Source of the DNA: Actinophytocola sp963826035
GTDB lineage: Bacteria > Actinomycetota > Actinomycetes > Mycobacteriales > Pseudonocardiaceae
Length of the DNA stretch: 64,000 nt
Reading direction: 5' to 3'
Assembly: GCA_963826035.1 (NCBI GenBank)
Contig: CAWGVZ010000010.1
Span: 1,488,001-1,552,000 of the forward strand
The translations under genes and the position numbers were made by a program. This document shows positions 16,058-24,582 of the stretch, one piece after another. Every line of letters begins with the position of its first letter. Position 1 is the stretch's first letter. A model generated the notes under the pieces. The model was not told where the DNA came from and did not search any database. It was given only the letters and a program-made list of their open reading frames with translations.

Positions 16058-16200
16058 TCAGCCCTCCTGCTCGGCCAAGGCATCCATCTCGACCAGGGCT
16101 CGGCCGCCAAGCTCGACGAACTTCCGCAGCGCGTCGGCATGGAAGAAGAACTCGAACGGCCCCTTCCGACTGTTGCCCCAGACGCTAGGGCGGCGACGGC
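16058..16200 (-). pseudogene. C-terminal gene fragment, unidentified
   Basis: On the minus strand the frame ending at TGA 16058-16060 reads like a real protein C-terminus ('GPFEFFFHADALRKFVELGG'), but no start codon precedes it before an in-frame TAG near 16220. Third-position GC use supports former coding. It does not match a family I can name. Its position next to an XRE-DUF5753 locus, where DUF397 genes are common, is suggestive only. Probably a remnant; the left limit is approximate. Confidence 0.35.
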
Positions 16201-16314
16201 GACCGAGGCCACAAGTTTGCTAGGGTTTGCTTGTATTCGTCATTTGGACGCCGCGATCAATTGACATGTCGCCGCAGGTAGACGCAGTAGCGGAAGCGGC
16301 AAGAAAACTCGTGC

Positions 16315-16605
16315 ATGTTCGCCACAGACAGGGGCACCTATGTGGTGCAGGGATGGAAGGTGCCGGACCGCACCGCGACGGTGGAGATCCCACCACGACT
16401 GATGGGCTACCTGGAGCCGCACACCTGCCTGAGTACCCGGCTGCAGGACACGGGCCGCGGGAGCTTTCTCGTATACGGGAACGAGATCACCGACGCGCAG
16501 ATCTTGTCGCAAATGGACATTCCCGAGCACGAGACGTGCGTGGAAGTCGCCGAAGGTAAGGCGGCCACAGAAGGGAGTTGGATTCGTGGAACCGCTGCAG
16601 GGTGA
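16315..16605 (+). CDS. Small protein of the DUF6879/XRE operon
   Basis: 96 residues from ATG 16315. It appears to be an internal duplication: 'YVVQGWKVPDRTATVEIPPR' in the first half and 'FLVYGNEITDAQILSQMDIP' followed by 'EHETCVEV' in the second. The second half matches a motif (GxxVTDxxxLxxLxxPxHExxVEV) that I recall from small actinobacterial proteins encoded beside XRE regulators. The gene overlaps the DUF6879 gene by 20 nt, so the two are translationally linked. The upstream region has a direct repeat, TTTGCTAGGG followed by TTTGCTTGT (about 16213-16232), that could be an operator. Function unknown. Confidence 0.7.
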   Translation: MFATDRGTYVVQGWKVPDRTATVEIPPRLMGYLEPHTCLSTRLQDTGRGSFLVYGNEITDAQILSQMDIPEHETCVEVAEGKAATEGSWIRGTAAG

Positions 16606-17101
16606 GGCGTTCGACGACCTGTTCCGTACCTTCGAACGGACCGCGTTCCACCTGGAGGTGCAGGACACCTACCACACCCCGAGCGAAACCGGCCCGTTCC
16701 AACTGTTCCTGAACGGACACCCCGACTACGGCTGGCATCGACCATGGCTCGCTCTGGTCCGGGAAGCGACCGCCCATGGTCGAGCCATCACCAGAGCACG
16801 GGTGGTCACCGTCCCGCATGGCGACTACACCCGGTGGGGCCTCACCGTCGCGGAACACAACATCGACGCCGGGGAGGAGATCCGGTGGCTTCCCCGCCAC
16901 CTCATCGAGCCCGCCAAGCTCAGCACGGATGACTTCTGGCTGTTCGACGACAGCCGTGTGGTGTTCACGGTGTTCGCCCCGGACGGCCGATTCGAAGGTG
17001 GCGCGGCCACCACCGATCCCCTCATCGTCGAGCATTGCCGCGCGGTTCGGGATCGGGTGTGGGACATCGCCGTGCCGCACGAGCGGTACGCCAGGACGTG
17101 A
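16586..17101 (+). CDS. DUF6879 family protein
   Basis: 171 residues from GTG 16586, with AAGGGA about 10 nt upstream. It matches the DUF6879 pattern: N-terminal 'FDDLFRTFERTAFHLEVQD', a central 'RVVTVPHGDYTRWGL' and 'EIRWLPRH', and a C-terminal 'DRVWDIAVPH'. The family is restricted to actinomycetes, occurs next to XRE-DUF5753 regulators, and has no known biochemical role. The fold looks like a phospholipase-D-like or nucleotide-binding alpha/beta domain, but that is only an impression. Its TGA overlaps the GTG of the regulator gene (GTGA). Confidence 0.85.
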   Translation: MEPLQGEAFDDLFRTFERTAFHLEVQDTYHTPSETGPFQLFLNGHPDYGWHRPWLALVREATAHGRAITRARVVTVPHGDYTRWGLTVAEHNIDAGEEIRWLPRHLIEPAKLSTDDFWLFDDSRVVFTVFAPDGRFEGGAATTDPLIVEHCRAVRDRVWDIAVPHERYART

Positions 17102-17937
17102 CGAGTTCGGTTCACCAAGCGCGAGAGGCCCTCGGCCACCGCCTGCGCGACCTCCGCCGCGACGGCGGTCTCACGGGCCGTCAGCTCGCCGAGCACGCAG
17201 GATGGCACAGCTCCAAGGTGTCCAAAATCGAGTACGGCAAGCAGACACCGTCCGAGGACGACATCCGCACCTGGTGCCATCACACCGGCGCCGACGACCA
17301 GGTGTCAGACCTGATCGCCACCGTGCGCCACATCGAAGCCATGTATGTCGAATGGCGTCGCATGCTCGGCGCGGGAACCACGCGCCGGCAGCGCGCCTCC
17401 CAGAAGATCGAAGCACGCACCCGAATGATGCGCTGGTACGAGCCCGTTCTCGTGCCGGGGATTCTCCACACGGTTGAGTACGCCACCGCCGTCATGCGCC
17501 GCGTCATCGACTTCTACCAGGTCACCGACGATCTCGATGCCGGAGTCGCCGCCCGCATGGAACGCCAACAGATTCTCTACCGCGGCAACCACCGGTTTCA
17601 CTTCGTCATCGCCCAGCAGGCGCTCCACACCACACTCGGCGACAACGGTGTGATGGCCGGCCAACTCGACCGGCTCCTCACCGTCATGGCGTTGCCCCGC
17701 ATCCATCTCGGCATCATTCCCACGCACGCCGACTATCGCGTACCCACCAACCAGTTCATCCTCTACGACAACCGCCTCGTGCACGTGGAAACGATCTCCG
17801 CCGAACTCACGATCAACCAACCACGAGAGATCGCCCTGTACGCGGCAGCGTTCGACCAACTCGCCCGCCAGGCTCTGTACGGGCCACCTGCGCGAGCCCT
17901 GATCACCGCCGCGTCCGATTCGTTCAATACCGACTGA
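17098..17937 (+). CDS. XRE-family regulator with DUF5753 domain
   Basis: 279 residues from GTG 17098. The N-terminal Cro/CI-type helix-turn-helix is 'LRRDGGLTGRQLAEHAGWHS' followed by 'SKVSKIEYGKQTPS'. The C-terminal DUF5753 domain is recognised by 'EPVLVPGILHTVEYA', 'ARMERQQILY' and 'MALPRIHLGIIPTHADYR'. These regulators are very numerous in Streptomyces and relatives, act in development and antibiotic control, and are normally paired with a small DUF397 protein. Here the partner slot is taken by DUF6879 and the 96-residue protein. Last gene of the three-gene operon. Confidence 0.93.
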   Translation: MTSSVHQAREALGHRLRDLRRDGGLTGRQLAEHAGWHSSKVSKIEYGKQTPSEDDIRTWCHHTGADDQVSDLIATVRHIEAMYVEWRRMLGAGTTRRQRASQKIEARTRMMRWYEPVLVPGILHTVEYATAVMRRVIDFYQVTDDLDAGVAARMERQQILYRGNHRFHFVIAQQALHTTLGDNGVMAGQLDRLLTVMALPRIHLGIIPTHADYRVPTNQFILYDNRLVHVETISAELTINQPREIALYAAAFDQLARQALYGPPARALITAASDSFNTD

Positions 17938-17961
17938 CGCCGCGCGCCTACGGTTGTCCAC

Positions 17962-18354
17962 ATGACACCGAAACTGGATTGTGTAGCCGTAATCGCCGAA
18001 GACATGGCAGCATCGCTCGCCTTCTACCGCCGCCTGGGGCTGGACGTCCCGGCGGATGCCGACGACCAGCCGCACGTGGAGGCCGTACTCCCCGGCGGGC
18101 TGCGGTTCATGTGGGACTCGGTGGCGACCGTGCTCTCCATCGATCCTGAGTGGACGAAGCCGGTCGGCGGCAACTCCATCGGCCTGGCCTTCCGCTGCGA
18201 CGACCCGGCCGACGTGGACAAGACCTACGCCGAGCTGGTGGCCGCCGGCTACCAGGGCGGCAAGGAACCGTGGGACGCGTTCTGGGGTCAGCGGTACGCG
18301 GCCGTCGTGGATCCGGACGGCAACACGGTCGACCTGTTCGCGCCGCTCGACTAG
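17962..18354 (+). CDS. VOC-family (glyoxalase/bleomycin-resistance fold) protein
   Basis: 130 residues. The two beta-alpha-beta-beta-beta modules of the vicinal-oxygen-chelate fold are seen in 'MAASLAFYRRLGLDVP' and 'TYAELVAAGYQGG' followed by 'YAAVVDPDGNTVDLFAPL'. The final Glu of metal-dependent VOC enzymes is replaced by Asp ('NTVDLFA'), so metal binding is possible but uncertain. It may be an isomerase-like enzyme or a drug-binding protein. Monocistronic, 24 bp after the XRE gene. Confidence 0.88.
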   Translation: MTPKLDCVAVIAEDMAASLAFYRRLGLDVPADADDQPHVEAVLPGGLRFMWDSVATVLSIDPEWTKPVGGNSIGLAFRCDDPADVDKTYAELVAAGYQGGKEPWDAFWGQRYAAVVDPDGNTVDLFAPLD

Positions 18355-18403
18355 CGGCAACCTGGCCGGTGAGCAGACCTACGACGCCGCGCGCGACTAC
18401 GCC

Positions 18404-18607
18404 ATGATGGACGCCGAGCGCTACGACGCGTTCAAGGCGATCGACGACGGCTGGCGCCTCGACGTGACGTCCGAGGGTCCACGCGGGCGCTACGACAAGG
18501 ACAACAAGCCGGAGTTCGACGCCGAGCGCGAGGCCGACGAGACGAAGGACAAGGGTTACGACGCCGACCACATCGACAGCGAATACCTCATCGGCCGGGC
18601 GGCGTGA
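18404..18607 (+). CDS. Small highly charged protein
   Basis: 67 residues from ATG 18404 (or the next codon). It is rich in Asp, Glu, Lys and Arg ('EGPRGRYDKDNKPEFDAERE') with no hydrophobic core segment, so it may be disordered. Codon third positions are G or C almost throughout, which supports coding despite the small size. It lies between the VOC gene and the convergent ABC transporter operon, with only 3 bp to the ATPase stop codon. No family recognised; the frame is also open upstream, so the start is uncertain. Confidence 0.5.
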   Translation: MMDAERYDAFKAIDDGWRLDVTSEGPRGRYDKDNKPEFDAEREADETKDKGYDADHIDSEYLIGRAA

Positions 18608-18610
18608 CCG

Positions 18611-19630
18611 CTAGGACTCGGCGTCCGCGAACTGCTCCCCCGCCAACACATCCGCCTCGGCCGGGAAGTGACACGCGGCCACGTGGTCGGTGCCGGCCTG
18701 CGGCAGCAACGGCGGCTCCTCGGAAGCACAGATGTCCTGTGCCTTCCAACACCTCGTGCGGAACCGGCAGCCGCTCGGCGGGTTGGACGCCGACGGCACG
18801 TCGCCCGTCAGCACCACCCGCTCCCGCTTGCCGACCTGCTCGGGATCCGGAATGGGGATGGCCGACAGGAGCGCCTGCGTGTACGGATGCGCCGGACGCG
18901 CGTACAAGTCCTTGGTAGCGGCCAACTCCACGATCTTGCCGAGATACATCACGGCCACCCGATCGCAGACGTGCCGCACCACCGACAGGTCGTGCGACAC
19001 GAACACGTACGCCAGCCCCAGCTCGTTCTGCAGTGACTCCAGCTGATTGATCACCTGCGCCCGCACCGACACGTCCAGCGCCGACACCGGCTCGTCCAGC
19101 ACGAGGATCGACGGCCCGAGCGCCAGCGCCCGAGCGATCCCGATCCGCTGGCGCTGCCCGCCGGAGAACTCGTGCGCGTAGCGGTTCGCGTGCTCCGGCT
19201 GTAGGCCCACCATCTCCAGCAGCGTCGACACGCGGACCCGCCCACCGTCGGCGTAGCGGTTCTGGATGCGCAGCGGCTCGGCCACCAGATCGTGCACGGT
19301 CATCCGGGGTGACAGCGACGAGTACGGATCCTGGAACACGATCTGCAGGTCGCGGCGGACATCGCGCAGCCGGGCCGGCCCGGCGTTCGTGATGTCCTCG
19401 CCCCGCAGCAGCACCCGTCCGGCCGTGGGTTCGAGCAGCCGCACGACCAGCCGGCTGGTCGTGGTCTTGCCGCAGCCGGACTCGCCGACCAGGCCCAGCG
19501 TCTCACCCTGCGACAGCGAGAACGACACGTCGTCGACCGCGCGAACGGCGCCGAGCTTGCGACGCAGCAGCCCACCCCGGATGGGGAAGTGCTTGGTCAG
19601 GCCTTCGACCCGCAGCACCTCGTCAGACAT
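18611..19630 (-). CDS. Opp/Dpp-type ABC importer ATP-binding protein (OppF/DppF-like)
   Basis: 339 residues from ATG 19630, eight nt inside the preceding gene's end; the frame is open to 19672. Walker A 'GESGCGKTTTSR', signature 'FSGGQRQRIGIARAL', Walker B 'ILVLDEP' and H-loop 'VSHDLSVV' are intact. The C-terminal oligopeptide-transporter extension with four cysteines ('GCRFRTRCWKAQDIC' and a later Cys) probably holds an iron-sulphur cluster, as in DppD/DppF proteins. It is the second ATPase of the importer. Confidence 0.93.
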   Translation of the reverse strand: MSDEVLRVEGLTKHFPIRGGLLRRKLGAVRAVDDVSFSLSQGETLGLVGESGCGKTTTSRLVVRLLEPTAGRVLLRGEDITNAGPARLRDVRRDLQIVFQDPYSSLSPRMTVHDLVAEPLRIQNRYADGGRVRVSTLLEMVGLQPEHANRYAHEFSGGQRQRIGIARALALGPSILVLDEPVSALDVSVRAQVINQLESLQNELGLAYVFVSHDLSVVRHVCDRVAVMYLGKIVELAATKDLYARPAHPYTQALLSAIPIPDPEQVGKRERVVLTGDVPSASNPPSGCRFRTRCWKAQDICASEEPPLLPQAGTDHVAACHFPAEADVLAGEQFADAES

Positions 19631-20636
19631 GGACCAGCTCCTCGTGGAAATGACAGGCGGTGGCCCGGCCATCGCCGATGTCGATCAGCGGCGGCCGTTC
19701 GGTGACGCACACCGAGCGCCGCAGCGCGCACCGAGGGGCGAACGGACAGCCGGGCGGCGGCGCCAGCAGACTGGGCGGACTGCCGGGAATCGGTTTCAGC
19801 GCCTGGGTCTCGGCGTCCAGCCGGGGGATGCTGTCGAGCAGCCCGACCGTGTACGGGTGGCGCGGCCGGGCGAACAGGCTGTGCACGTCCGCCCGCTCGA
19901 CGATGCGGCCCGCGTACATGACCAGCACCCGCTCGGCCATCTCCGCCACCACGCCGAGGTCGTGGGTGATGAGGATGGTGGCGGCACCCGTCTCCGCCTG
20001 CGCCGCGCGCAACAGCGACAGGACCTGCGCCTGGATGGTCACGTCGAGCGCGGTGGTCGGCTCGTCCGCTATCAGCAGCGCCGGGTTGTTCGCGATGGCC
20101 ATGGCGATCATGGCGCGCTGCCGCATGCCGCCGGAGAACTCGTGCGGGTACTGCCGCGCCCGCGTCCCCGGCTGCGCGACGCCGACCAGCGTCAGCAGCT
20201 CGACCGCCCGCGCGAACGCCGTCTTCTTGTCGACCGTGCCGTGCAGGCGGACGGTCTCGGCGATCTGTTTGCCCACCCGGTGCACGGGGTTGAGCGCGGT
20301 CATCGGGTCCTGGAAGATCATGGCGGCGTCCTTGCCGCGGAGGTCGCGCAGCTCGCGGGGCGACATGGCGAGCACGTCACGCCCCTCGAACCGCACGGAG
20401 CCGCGGACGACCCGTGCCGCCGGTTTGCGCAACAGCCCCAGGATCGACAGGGCGGTCACGCTCTTGCCGGACCCCGACTCGCCGACGATCGCGACGATCT
20501 CGCCCTTCTCGATGTCGAAGGTGACGCCGTCGAGGGCCCGCGCGATGCCGTCCTCCGTCTTGAACTCGACGGCCAGGTCGTCGATCGAGAGCAGGGGCTG
20601 TCCCGCCTCCCCGGAATTAACCCTTGTGGTCACCAT
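19623..20636 (-). CDS. Opp/Dpp-type ABC importer ATP-binding protein (OppD/DppD-like)
   Basis: 337 residues. Walker A 'GESGSGKSVTALS', signature 'FSGGMRQRAMIAMAI', Walker B 'LLIADEPTTALD' and 'LITHDLGVV' are intact, with the cysteine-containing C-terminal extension ('GCPFAPRCALRRSVC'). It heterodimerises with the following ATPase to drive the two permeases. A 97-bp spacer separates it from the permease gene upstream, the only sizeable gap between the permease and ATPase genes. Confidence 0.93.
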   Translation of the reverse strand: MVTTRVNSGEAGQPLLSIDDLAVEFKTEDGIARALDGVTFDIEKGEIVAIVGESGSGKSVTALSILGLLRKPAARVVRGSVRFEGRDVLAMSPRELRDLRGKDAAMIFQDPMTALNPVHRVGKQIAETVRLHGTVDKKTAFARAVELLTLVGVAQPGTRARQYPHEFSGGMRQRAMIAMAIANNPALLIADEPTTALDVTIQAQVLSLLRAAQAETGAATILITHDLGVVAEMAERVLVMYAGRIVERADVHSLFARPRHPYTVGLLDSIPRLDAETQALKPIPGSPPSLLAPPPGCPFAPRCALRRSVCVTERPPLIDIGDGRATACHFHEELVHV

Positions 20637-20733
20637 GGGTTGCCGCCTTCCAGTTCGGCACGTACCGGTGGCTGAGTCGCGTCCCGTTCCCCTTGGGCGC
20701 GGTTGGCAGCCACTGAAGTTGGCACAAGGGCTG

Positions 20734-21618
20734 TCACGAGGACTCCCTCGGATCCAACGCGTCGCGCAGCCCGTCGCCGACGAAGTTCACGCTGAGCACG
20801 GTCACGGCGACCGCGACACCCGGCGGGATCCACAGCCACGGCATCTGGCTGATCACCGTGAGTCGCTGGGCGTCGGTGAGCATGTTGCCCCAGCTCGGCT
20901 GCGGTGGCTGGACGCCGAGGCCCAGGAAGGACAGCGCCGCCTCCAGCAGGATGCCGTCGGCCACCGCGATCGTCGCGACCACCACCACCGACCCGAACAC
21001 GGCGGGCAGCACGTGGTGCACGATCAGCCAGCGGGGGCGGGCGCCGAACGCCCGCGCCGCGTGCACGAACTCCCGTTCGCGCAGCGACAGCGTCGCGCCG
21101 CGCACCACCCGCCCGGCACGCGGCCAGGTGAACACGCCGATGGCGATGACCATGGTGGTGACGCTGGGTCCGAGGATCCCGGCGATGACGATCATGACGA
21201 CCAGCACGGGGAACGACAGGAACACGTCCGCCGCCCGCATGATGGTGGCGTCCACCCAGCCGCCGACGATGCCGGCGATCGCCCCGAGGATCGTACCGAG
21301 GCCGACCGCCAGCAGCGCGGACAGCACGCCGACCAGCAGCGACACCCGCCCGGCGTAGAGGAGGCGGGCGAACACGTCGCGGCCGGAGCCGTCGGTGCCG
21401 AGCAGGTGCTCCCCGCTGGGCGGCTGGCGCACCTGCGACAGGTCGACCCGCGTCGGGTCGTGCCCGGTCAGCAGCGGCGCGAACACCGTCACCAGGATGA
21501 CCAGCACCAGCACCAGCAAGCCGGCGATGGCGAGCTTGTGCCGGAGGAAGCGGCGCACGGCCATCCGGCTGGGCGAGCGCAGCACGGGCCGGCTCTCCGC
21601 GGACATCATCTCGGTCAT
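20734..21618 (-). CDS. ABC importer permease (DppC-like)
   Basis: 294 residues, six predicted membrane helices. The N-terminal OppC_N segment ('FLRHKLAIAGLLVLVLVILV'), the extracytoplasmic 'GEHLLGTDGSGRDVFARLLY' and the EAA loop region ('EREFVHAARAFGARPRWLI') identify the DppC type. The start overlaps the DppB-like gene's stop (ATGA). It forms the pore with the DppB-like protein. Confidence 0.93.
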   Translation of the reverse strand: MTEMMSAESRPVLRSPSRMAVRRFLRHKLAIAGLLVLVLVILVTVFAPLLTGHDPTRVDLSQVRQPPSGEHLLGTDGSGRDVFARLLYAGRVSLLVGVLSALLAVGLGTILGAIAGIVGGWVDATIMRAADVFLSFPVLVVMIVIAGILGPSVTTMVIAIGVFTWPRAGRVVRGATLSLREREFVHAARAFGARPRWLIVHHVLPAVFGSVVVVATIAVADGILLEAALSFLGLGVQPPQPSWGNMLTDAQRLTVISQMPWLWIPPGVAVAVTVLSVNFVGDGLRDALDPRESS

Positions 21619-22574
21619 CGCAGCTTCACCCGTGGGTCCACCAGTGTGTACAGGAGGTCGGCGATCAGGTTGGAGATCAGCACCATGATCGAGAAGACGA
21701 GCGCGAACCCGATGATCACCGGGTAGTCGCGGCCGTTGAACGCGGCGATCGCGAGCTGGCCCATGCCCGGCCAGGAGAACACGGTCTCGATCACCACGGC
21801 GCCGGCCAGCAGGCCGGGCAGGGACAGCGCCACGATCGTGATCACGGGGATCAGCGCGTTGCGCAGCACGTGCTTGGTGACCACGCCCGTGGCGCTGACG
21901 CCCTTGGCCTCGGCCGTGCGCACGTAGTCGGCGTGCAGCTCGGCGATCACGCTGCTCCGGACGTACCGGGTGAGCGCGCCGGAGCCGGCGAACCCGAGGA
22001 TCACCAGCGGCATGATGAGGTGTAGCAGCGAGTCGCCCACGCTTTCCTGGCCCGGGGTGGACATGCCGGACGACGGCAGCAGGCCGAGCTTGAGCGAGAA
22101 GACGTAGATCCCGAGGATGCCGAGGAAGAACGGCGGGGTGCAGACGGCACCGAGGCTCACCACGCTGGCCGCGTAGTCGGCGAGGCGTCCCTTGCGGACG
22201 GCCGCGAACAGGCCGAGCGGGACGGCGATCGCCAGGGAGAGCAGCAGGCTCAGGCCCATGAGGTAGACGGTGGGGCCGACGCGCTCACCGAGCAGTTCGG
22301 CGACCGGGCGGCCGGTGTCGAGCGAGTAGCCGAGGTCGAGGCTCACCGCGTTGCCGAGCCAGGTGAAGTACTGGACCCACAGCGGCTTGTCCAGGCCCAG
22401 CTCGGCGCGCTTGGCCTCGATGAAGAGCTCGGCGCCGGGACCGCGGTTGGTCGGCGGCAGCATCATCTCCACGGGGTCGCCCGGCGCGAGCCGGAACAGC
22501 CAGAAGATCCCCATGGAGATGAAGATCAGTACCAGCACGCTGATCAGCGTGCGGCGCAGCAGGTACGCGGCCAA
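21615..22574 (-). CDS. ABC importer permease (DppB-like)
   Basis: 319 residues, six helices. 'AAYLLRRTLISVLVLIFI' at the start, 'LGYSLDTGRPVAELL' and the EAA motif 'DYVRTAEAKGVSATGVVTKH' are typical of DppB/OppB. It is translated before the DppC-like gene with an ATGA overlap. A 160-bp gap with two hairpins separates it from the binding-protein gene upstream. Confidence 0.93.
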   Translation of the reverse strand: MAAYLLRRTLISVLVLIFISMGIFWLFRLAPGDPVEMMLPPTNRGPGAELFIEAKRAELGLDKPLWVQYFTWLGNAVSLDLGYSLDTGRPVAELLGERVGPTVYLMGLSLLLSLAIAVPLGLFAAVRKGRLADYAASVVSLGAVCTPPFFLGILGIYVFSLKLGLLPSSGMSTPGQESVGDSLLHLIMPLVILGFAGSGALTRYVRSSVIAELHADYVRTAEAKGVSATGVVTKHVLRNALIPVITIVALSLPGLLAGAVVIETVFSWPGMGQLAIAAFNGRDYPVIIGFALVFSIMVLISNLIADLLYTLVDPRVKLR

Positions 22575-22597
22575 TCCTCAACTCCCTCATCTGCCGG

Positions 22598-22640
22598 GCG
22601 ACCGGCTCGGGGTGCGGCGGCACACCCCTGAGCCGGTCGC
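22598..22640. promoter_or_regulatory. Strong hairpin between binding-protein and permease genes
   Basis: GCGACCGGCTC (22598-22608) pairs perfectly with GAGCCGGTCGC (22630-22640), and GGGGTG with CACCCC inside, leaving one bulged T and an 8-nt loop region. No T-tract follows on the minus strand, so it looks like a transcript-processing, stabilising or partially terminating structure. It would let the binding protein be made in excess over the membrane components, as known for intercistronic REP hairpins in sugar transporters of enterobacteria. Confidence 0.6.
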
Positions 22641-22657
22641 CTGCTAGCTAGCTATCG

Positions 22658-22682
22658 TGCAGGGAACGACGCTTTCCCTGCA
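22658..22682. repeat. GGAACGACGCCTT palindromic repeat, copy 3 (short form)
   Basis: TGCAGGGAA (22658-22666) and TTCCCTGCA (22674-22682) are perfect arms around CGACGCT. It is a compact version of the 4074-4128 element and lies in the same gap as the hairpin at 22598. Confidence 0.75.
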
Positions 22683-22734
22683 TCGAGGCACCTGCCCCGG
22701 GCGCCGTGGTCGCGCCCCGAGCCGGTCCACACTG

Positions 22735-24345
22735 CTAGCCGGCGAGCCGCCAGTCCTCCGGCTTCCAGAACCCGCCGCCCGTCGGGCTGAGCGGCTTGAA
22801 GTTCTCCAGCTTGTTGTTCACCGCCCACAGGCCACCCGGACTGTAGAGCCACAGGTAGGGCACCTGCTCGTTGTCGATCTTCGCGGCCTCGCCGTACAAC
22901 GCGAGCCGCTCGTCGGGATCGGCCGTGGTGTTGGCCTCCTTGACCTTCGCGTCCAGCGCCGGGTCGCAGAACCGGACGGTGTTGCCGCCGTTCGGGAAGT
23001 GCGTCTCGCAGCTCACGATGGCGTTGACGTTCCAGGAGTCCACCGTGTAGTTGCCGCCGCCGAACATGAACATGTCGAAGCTCGGTGCCTTGAGCGCCTC
23101 GGTGGTCCACCCGGCGTCGACCTGCTGCAACTCGACCTTCACGCCGATCTCGTTGAGCTGGCTCTCGATGGCGATGGCCGCCGCGTCCCGGTCGGGGTTG
23201 CTGGCGGGGATCCAGGCGAGCTTGACCGTCTGGTTGAAGTCCCAGCCGCCCTCGGTGAGCAGCTGCTTGGCCTTCTCCGGGTCGTACTCGTACTGCTCGA
23301 TGCCGTCCCCGCTGACCTCGGGGGCGAACGAGGAGTTGCGCACGACGCCGACGCCGGGCAGCGCGCTGTCCACGATCGCCTTGCGGTCGATGCCGGTCAG
23401 CAGACCCTGCCGGACCTTCGTGTTCTTGAACCGCTCCTGCGTGAGGTTGAGCCCGAGCCGGACGAACCCGCCTTCCTTTGAGGTGGCGAAGTTCAGGGTG
23501 CCGAACTCCTCGAGCGTCGGCTTGTCGGTCGGCGTGACGGGCGCGACGTCCATCTCACCGGTGCCGAGCTGGGCCGTGGCCACGTCCGCCGTGACCGGCT
23601 TCAGGAACACCTTGTCGATCCCGACCTCCGTGTGGAAGTTCGGGTTCTTCTTCAGCTCGACGTACTGGTCGACCTCGTACTTCACGAACTGGAACGGGCC
23701 GAGGCCGACGGTCGGCTTCGTGAAGAACGGGTCCTTGCCCACCGTCTCGACCGGCTTGTCGCCAAGGATGTGCTTCGGCAGGATCATGGCGATGGCCACC
23801 TGCGCGAGAATGCCGTAGTTCGGCGCTTCCGTCTTGATGACGAAGGTCGACTCGTCGGGCGCGGTCATCCCGGTGACCGTGTCGGTCGTGCCGGCCACCA
23901 CGTCCGCCGCGCCAACGATCCCGCGGTAGGAGCCGGAGGCCGGCGAGGTGCTCTTCGGGTTGGCCAGCAGCTGGTGGGTGAACAGGACGTCGGCGGAGGT
24001 GAACGGCTTGCCGTCACTCCACTTGAGATCCTTCTTCAGCTTGAACGTGAACTCGGTCGCCGTGTCGTTGACTTCGACGTCCTCGGCCAGCTGCGGCACC
24101 AGCTCGAGATCGGGGTTGGGCGTCATCAGGCTCTGGTAGATCAGCGACATCACCTGCTGATCCGGGCCGTGGGCCGGTTCGATGGGGCTGAACAACTTCG
24201 GCTTCTGGTACATCACGATGCTGATCGAGCCGCCGTCGCCGCCCGCACCCGGGGAATCGGTCTGTGGCCCGGCGCAGCCAGCCACGAGCCCGGTCGCCAG
24301 CAGGACCGAGGCGGTCCACCTGAGGTGGCGCACTGGTCTGTTCAT
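22735..24345 (-). CDS. Family-5 solute-binding lipoprotein of the Opp/Dpp-type importer
   Basis: 536 residues from ATG 24345; the frame is open to 24387 but the lipoprotein signal ('VLLATGLVAGC') fits this start, with lipidation at the Cys. The SBP_bac_5 signature region is 'NPDLELVPQLAEDVEV' and 'FKLKKDLKWSDGKPFTSADV', and the C-terminus has 'LPYLWLYSPGG'-like 'VPYLWLYSPGGLWAV'. Family members bind peptides, but also sugars, nickel or sialic acid; Corynebacterium SiaEFGI is an Opp-type sialic acid importer. A broken sialidase gene lies divergently upstream, which makes sialoglycan products a candidate ligand (inference). Confidence 0.93.
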   Translation of the reverse strand: MNRPVRHLRWTASVLLATGLVAGCAGPQTDSPGAGGDGGSISIVMYQKPKLFSPIEPAHGPDQQVMSLIYQSLMTPNPDLELVPQLAEDVEVNDTATEFTFKLKKDLKWSDGKPFTSADVLFTHQLLANPKSTSPASGSYRGIVGAADVVAGTTDTVTGMTAPDESTFVIKTEAPNYGILAQVAIAMILPKHILGDKPVETVGKDPFFTKPTVGLGPFQFVKYEVDQYVELKKNPNFHTEVGIDKVFLKPVTADVATAQLGTGEMDVAPVTPTDKPTLEEFGTLNFATSKEGGFVRLGLNLTQERFKNTKVRQGLLTGIDRKAIVDSALPGVGVVRNSSFAPEVSGDGIEQYEYDPEKAKQLLTEGGWDFNQTVKLAWIPASNPDRDAAAIAIESQLNEIGVKVELQQVDAGWTTEALKAPSFDMFMFGGGNYTVDSWNVNAIVSCETHFPNGGNTVRFCDPALDAKVKEANTTADPDERLALYGEAAKIDNEQVPYLWLYSPGGLWAVNNKLENFKPLSPTGGGFWKPEDWRLAG

Positions 24346-24421
24346 GCCATTCCCTCTCGCACGGAACCTGGTTTCAAGTGAGCACAACTTAGCTACCCAC
24401 GCGCCGGACGTAAAGAGTCTC

Positions 24422-24580
24422 GGAACGACGTTTCACGATTGTGCCGTAACGACCACACAGTGTCCTCCGTCGCTGATGGACAGCGTAGCGAACAGGATGT
24501 CGGACCGCTCACGGAACGATGTTTCATGTTGTTACGACGGTGCCGCGCCGAGATCGGACCTTGACATGAAACAGCGTTCC
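24422..24580. repeat. GGAACGATGTTTCATGT repeats
   Basis: Three copies: 24422-24437 (GGAACGACGTTTCACG), 24513-24529, and an inverted one at 24564-24580. The last two form arms that pair at 16 of 17 positions around a 34-nt loop. They lie between the divergent binding-protein gene and the sialidase remnant, so they could include promoter or operator sequence, but they look like a fourth dispersed palindromic family. Confidence 0.7.
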
Positions 24581-24582
24581 TG

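Noticed and set aside
18611..24345. Peptide import as the certain role of the Opp/Dpp-type transporter
   Set aside because: The family also carries sugars, metals and sialic acid, and the neighbours point to glycans, so no substrate was assigned.
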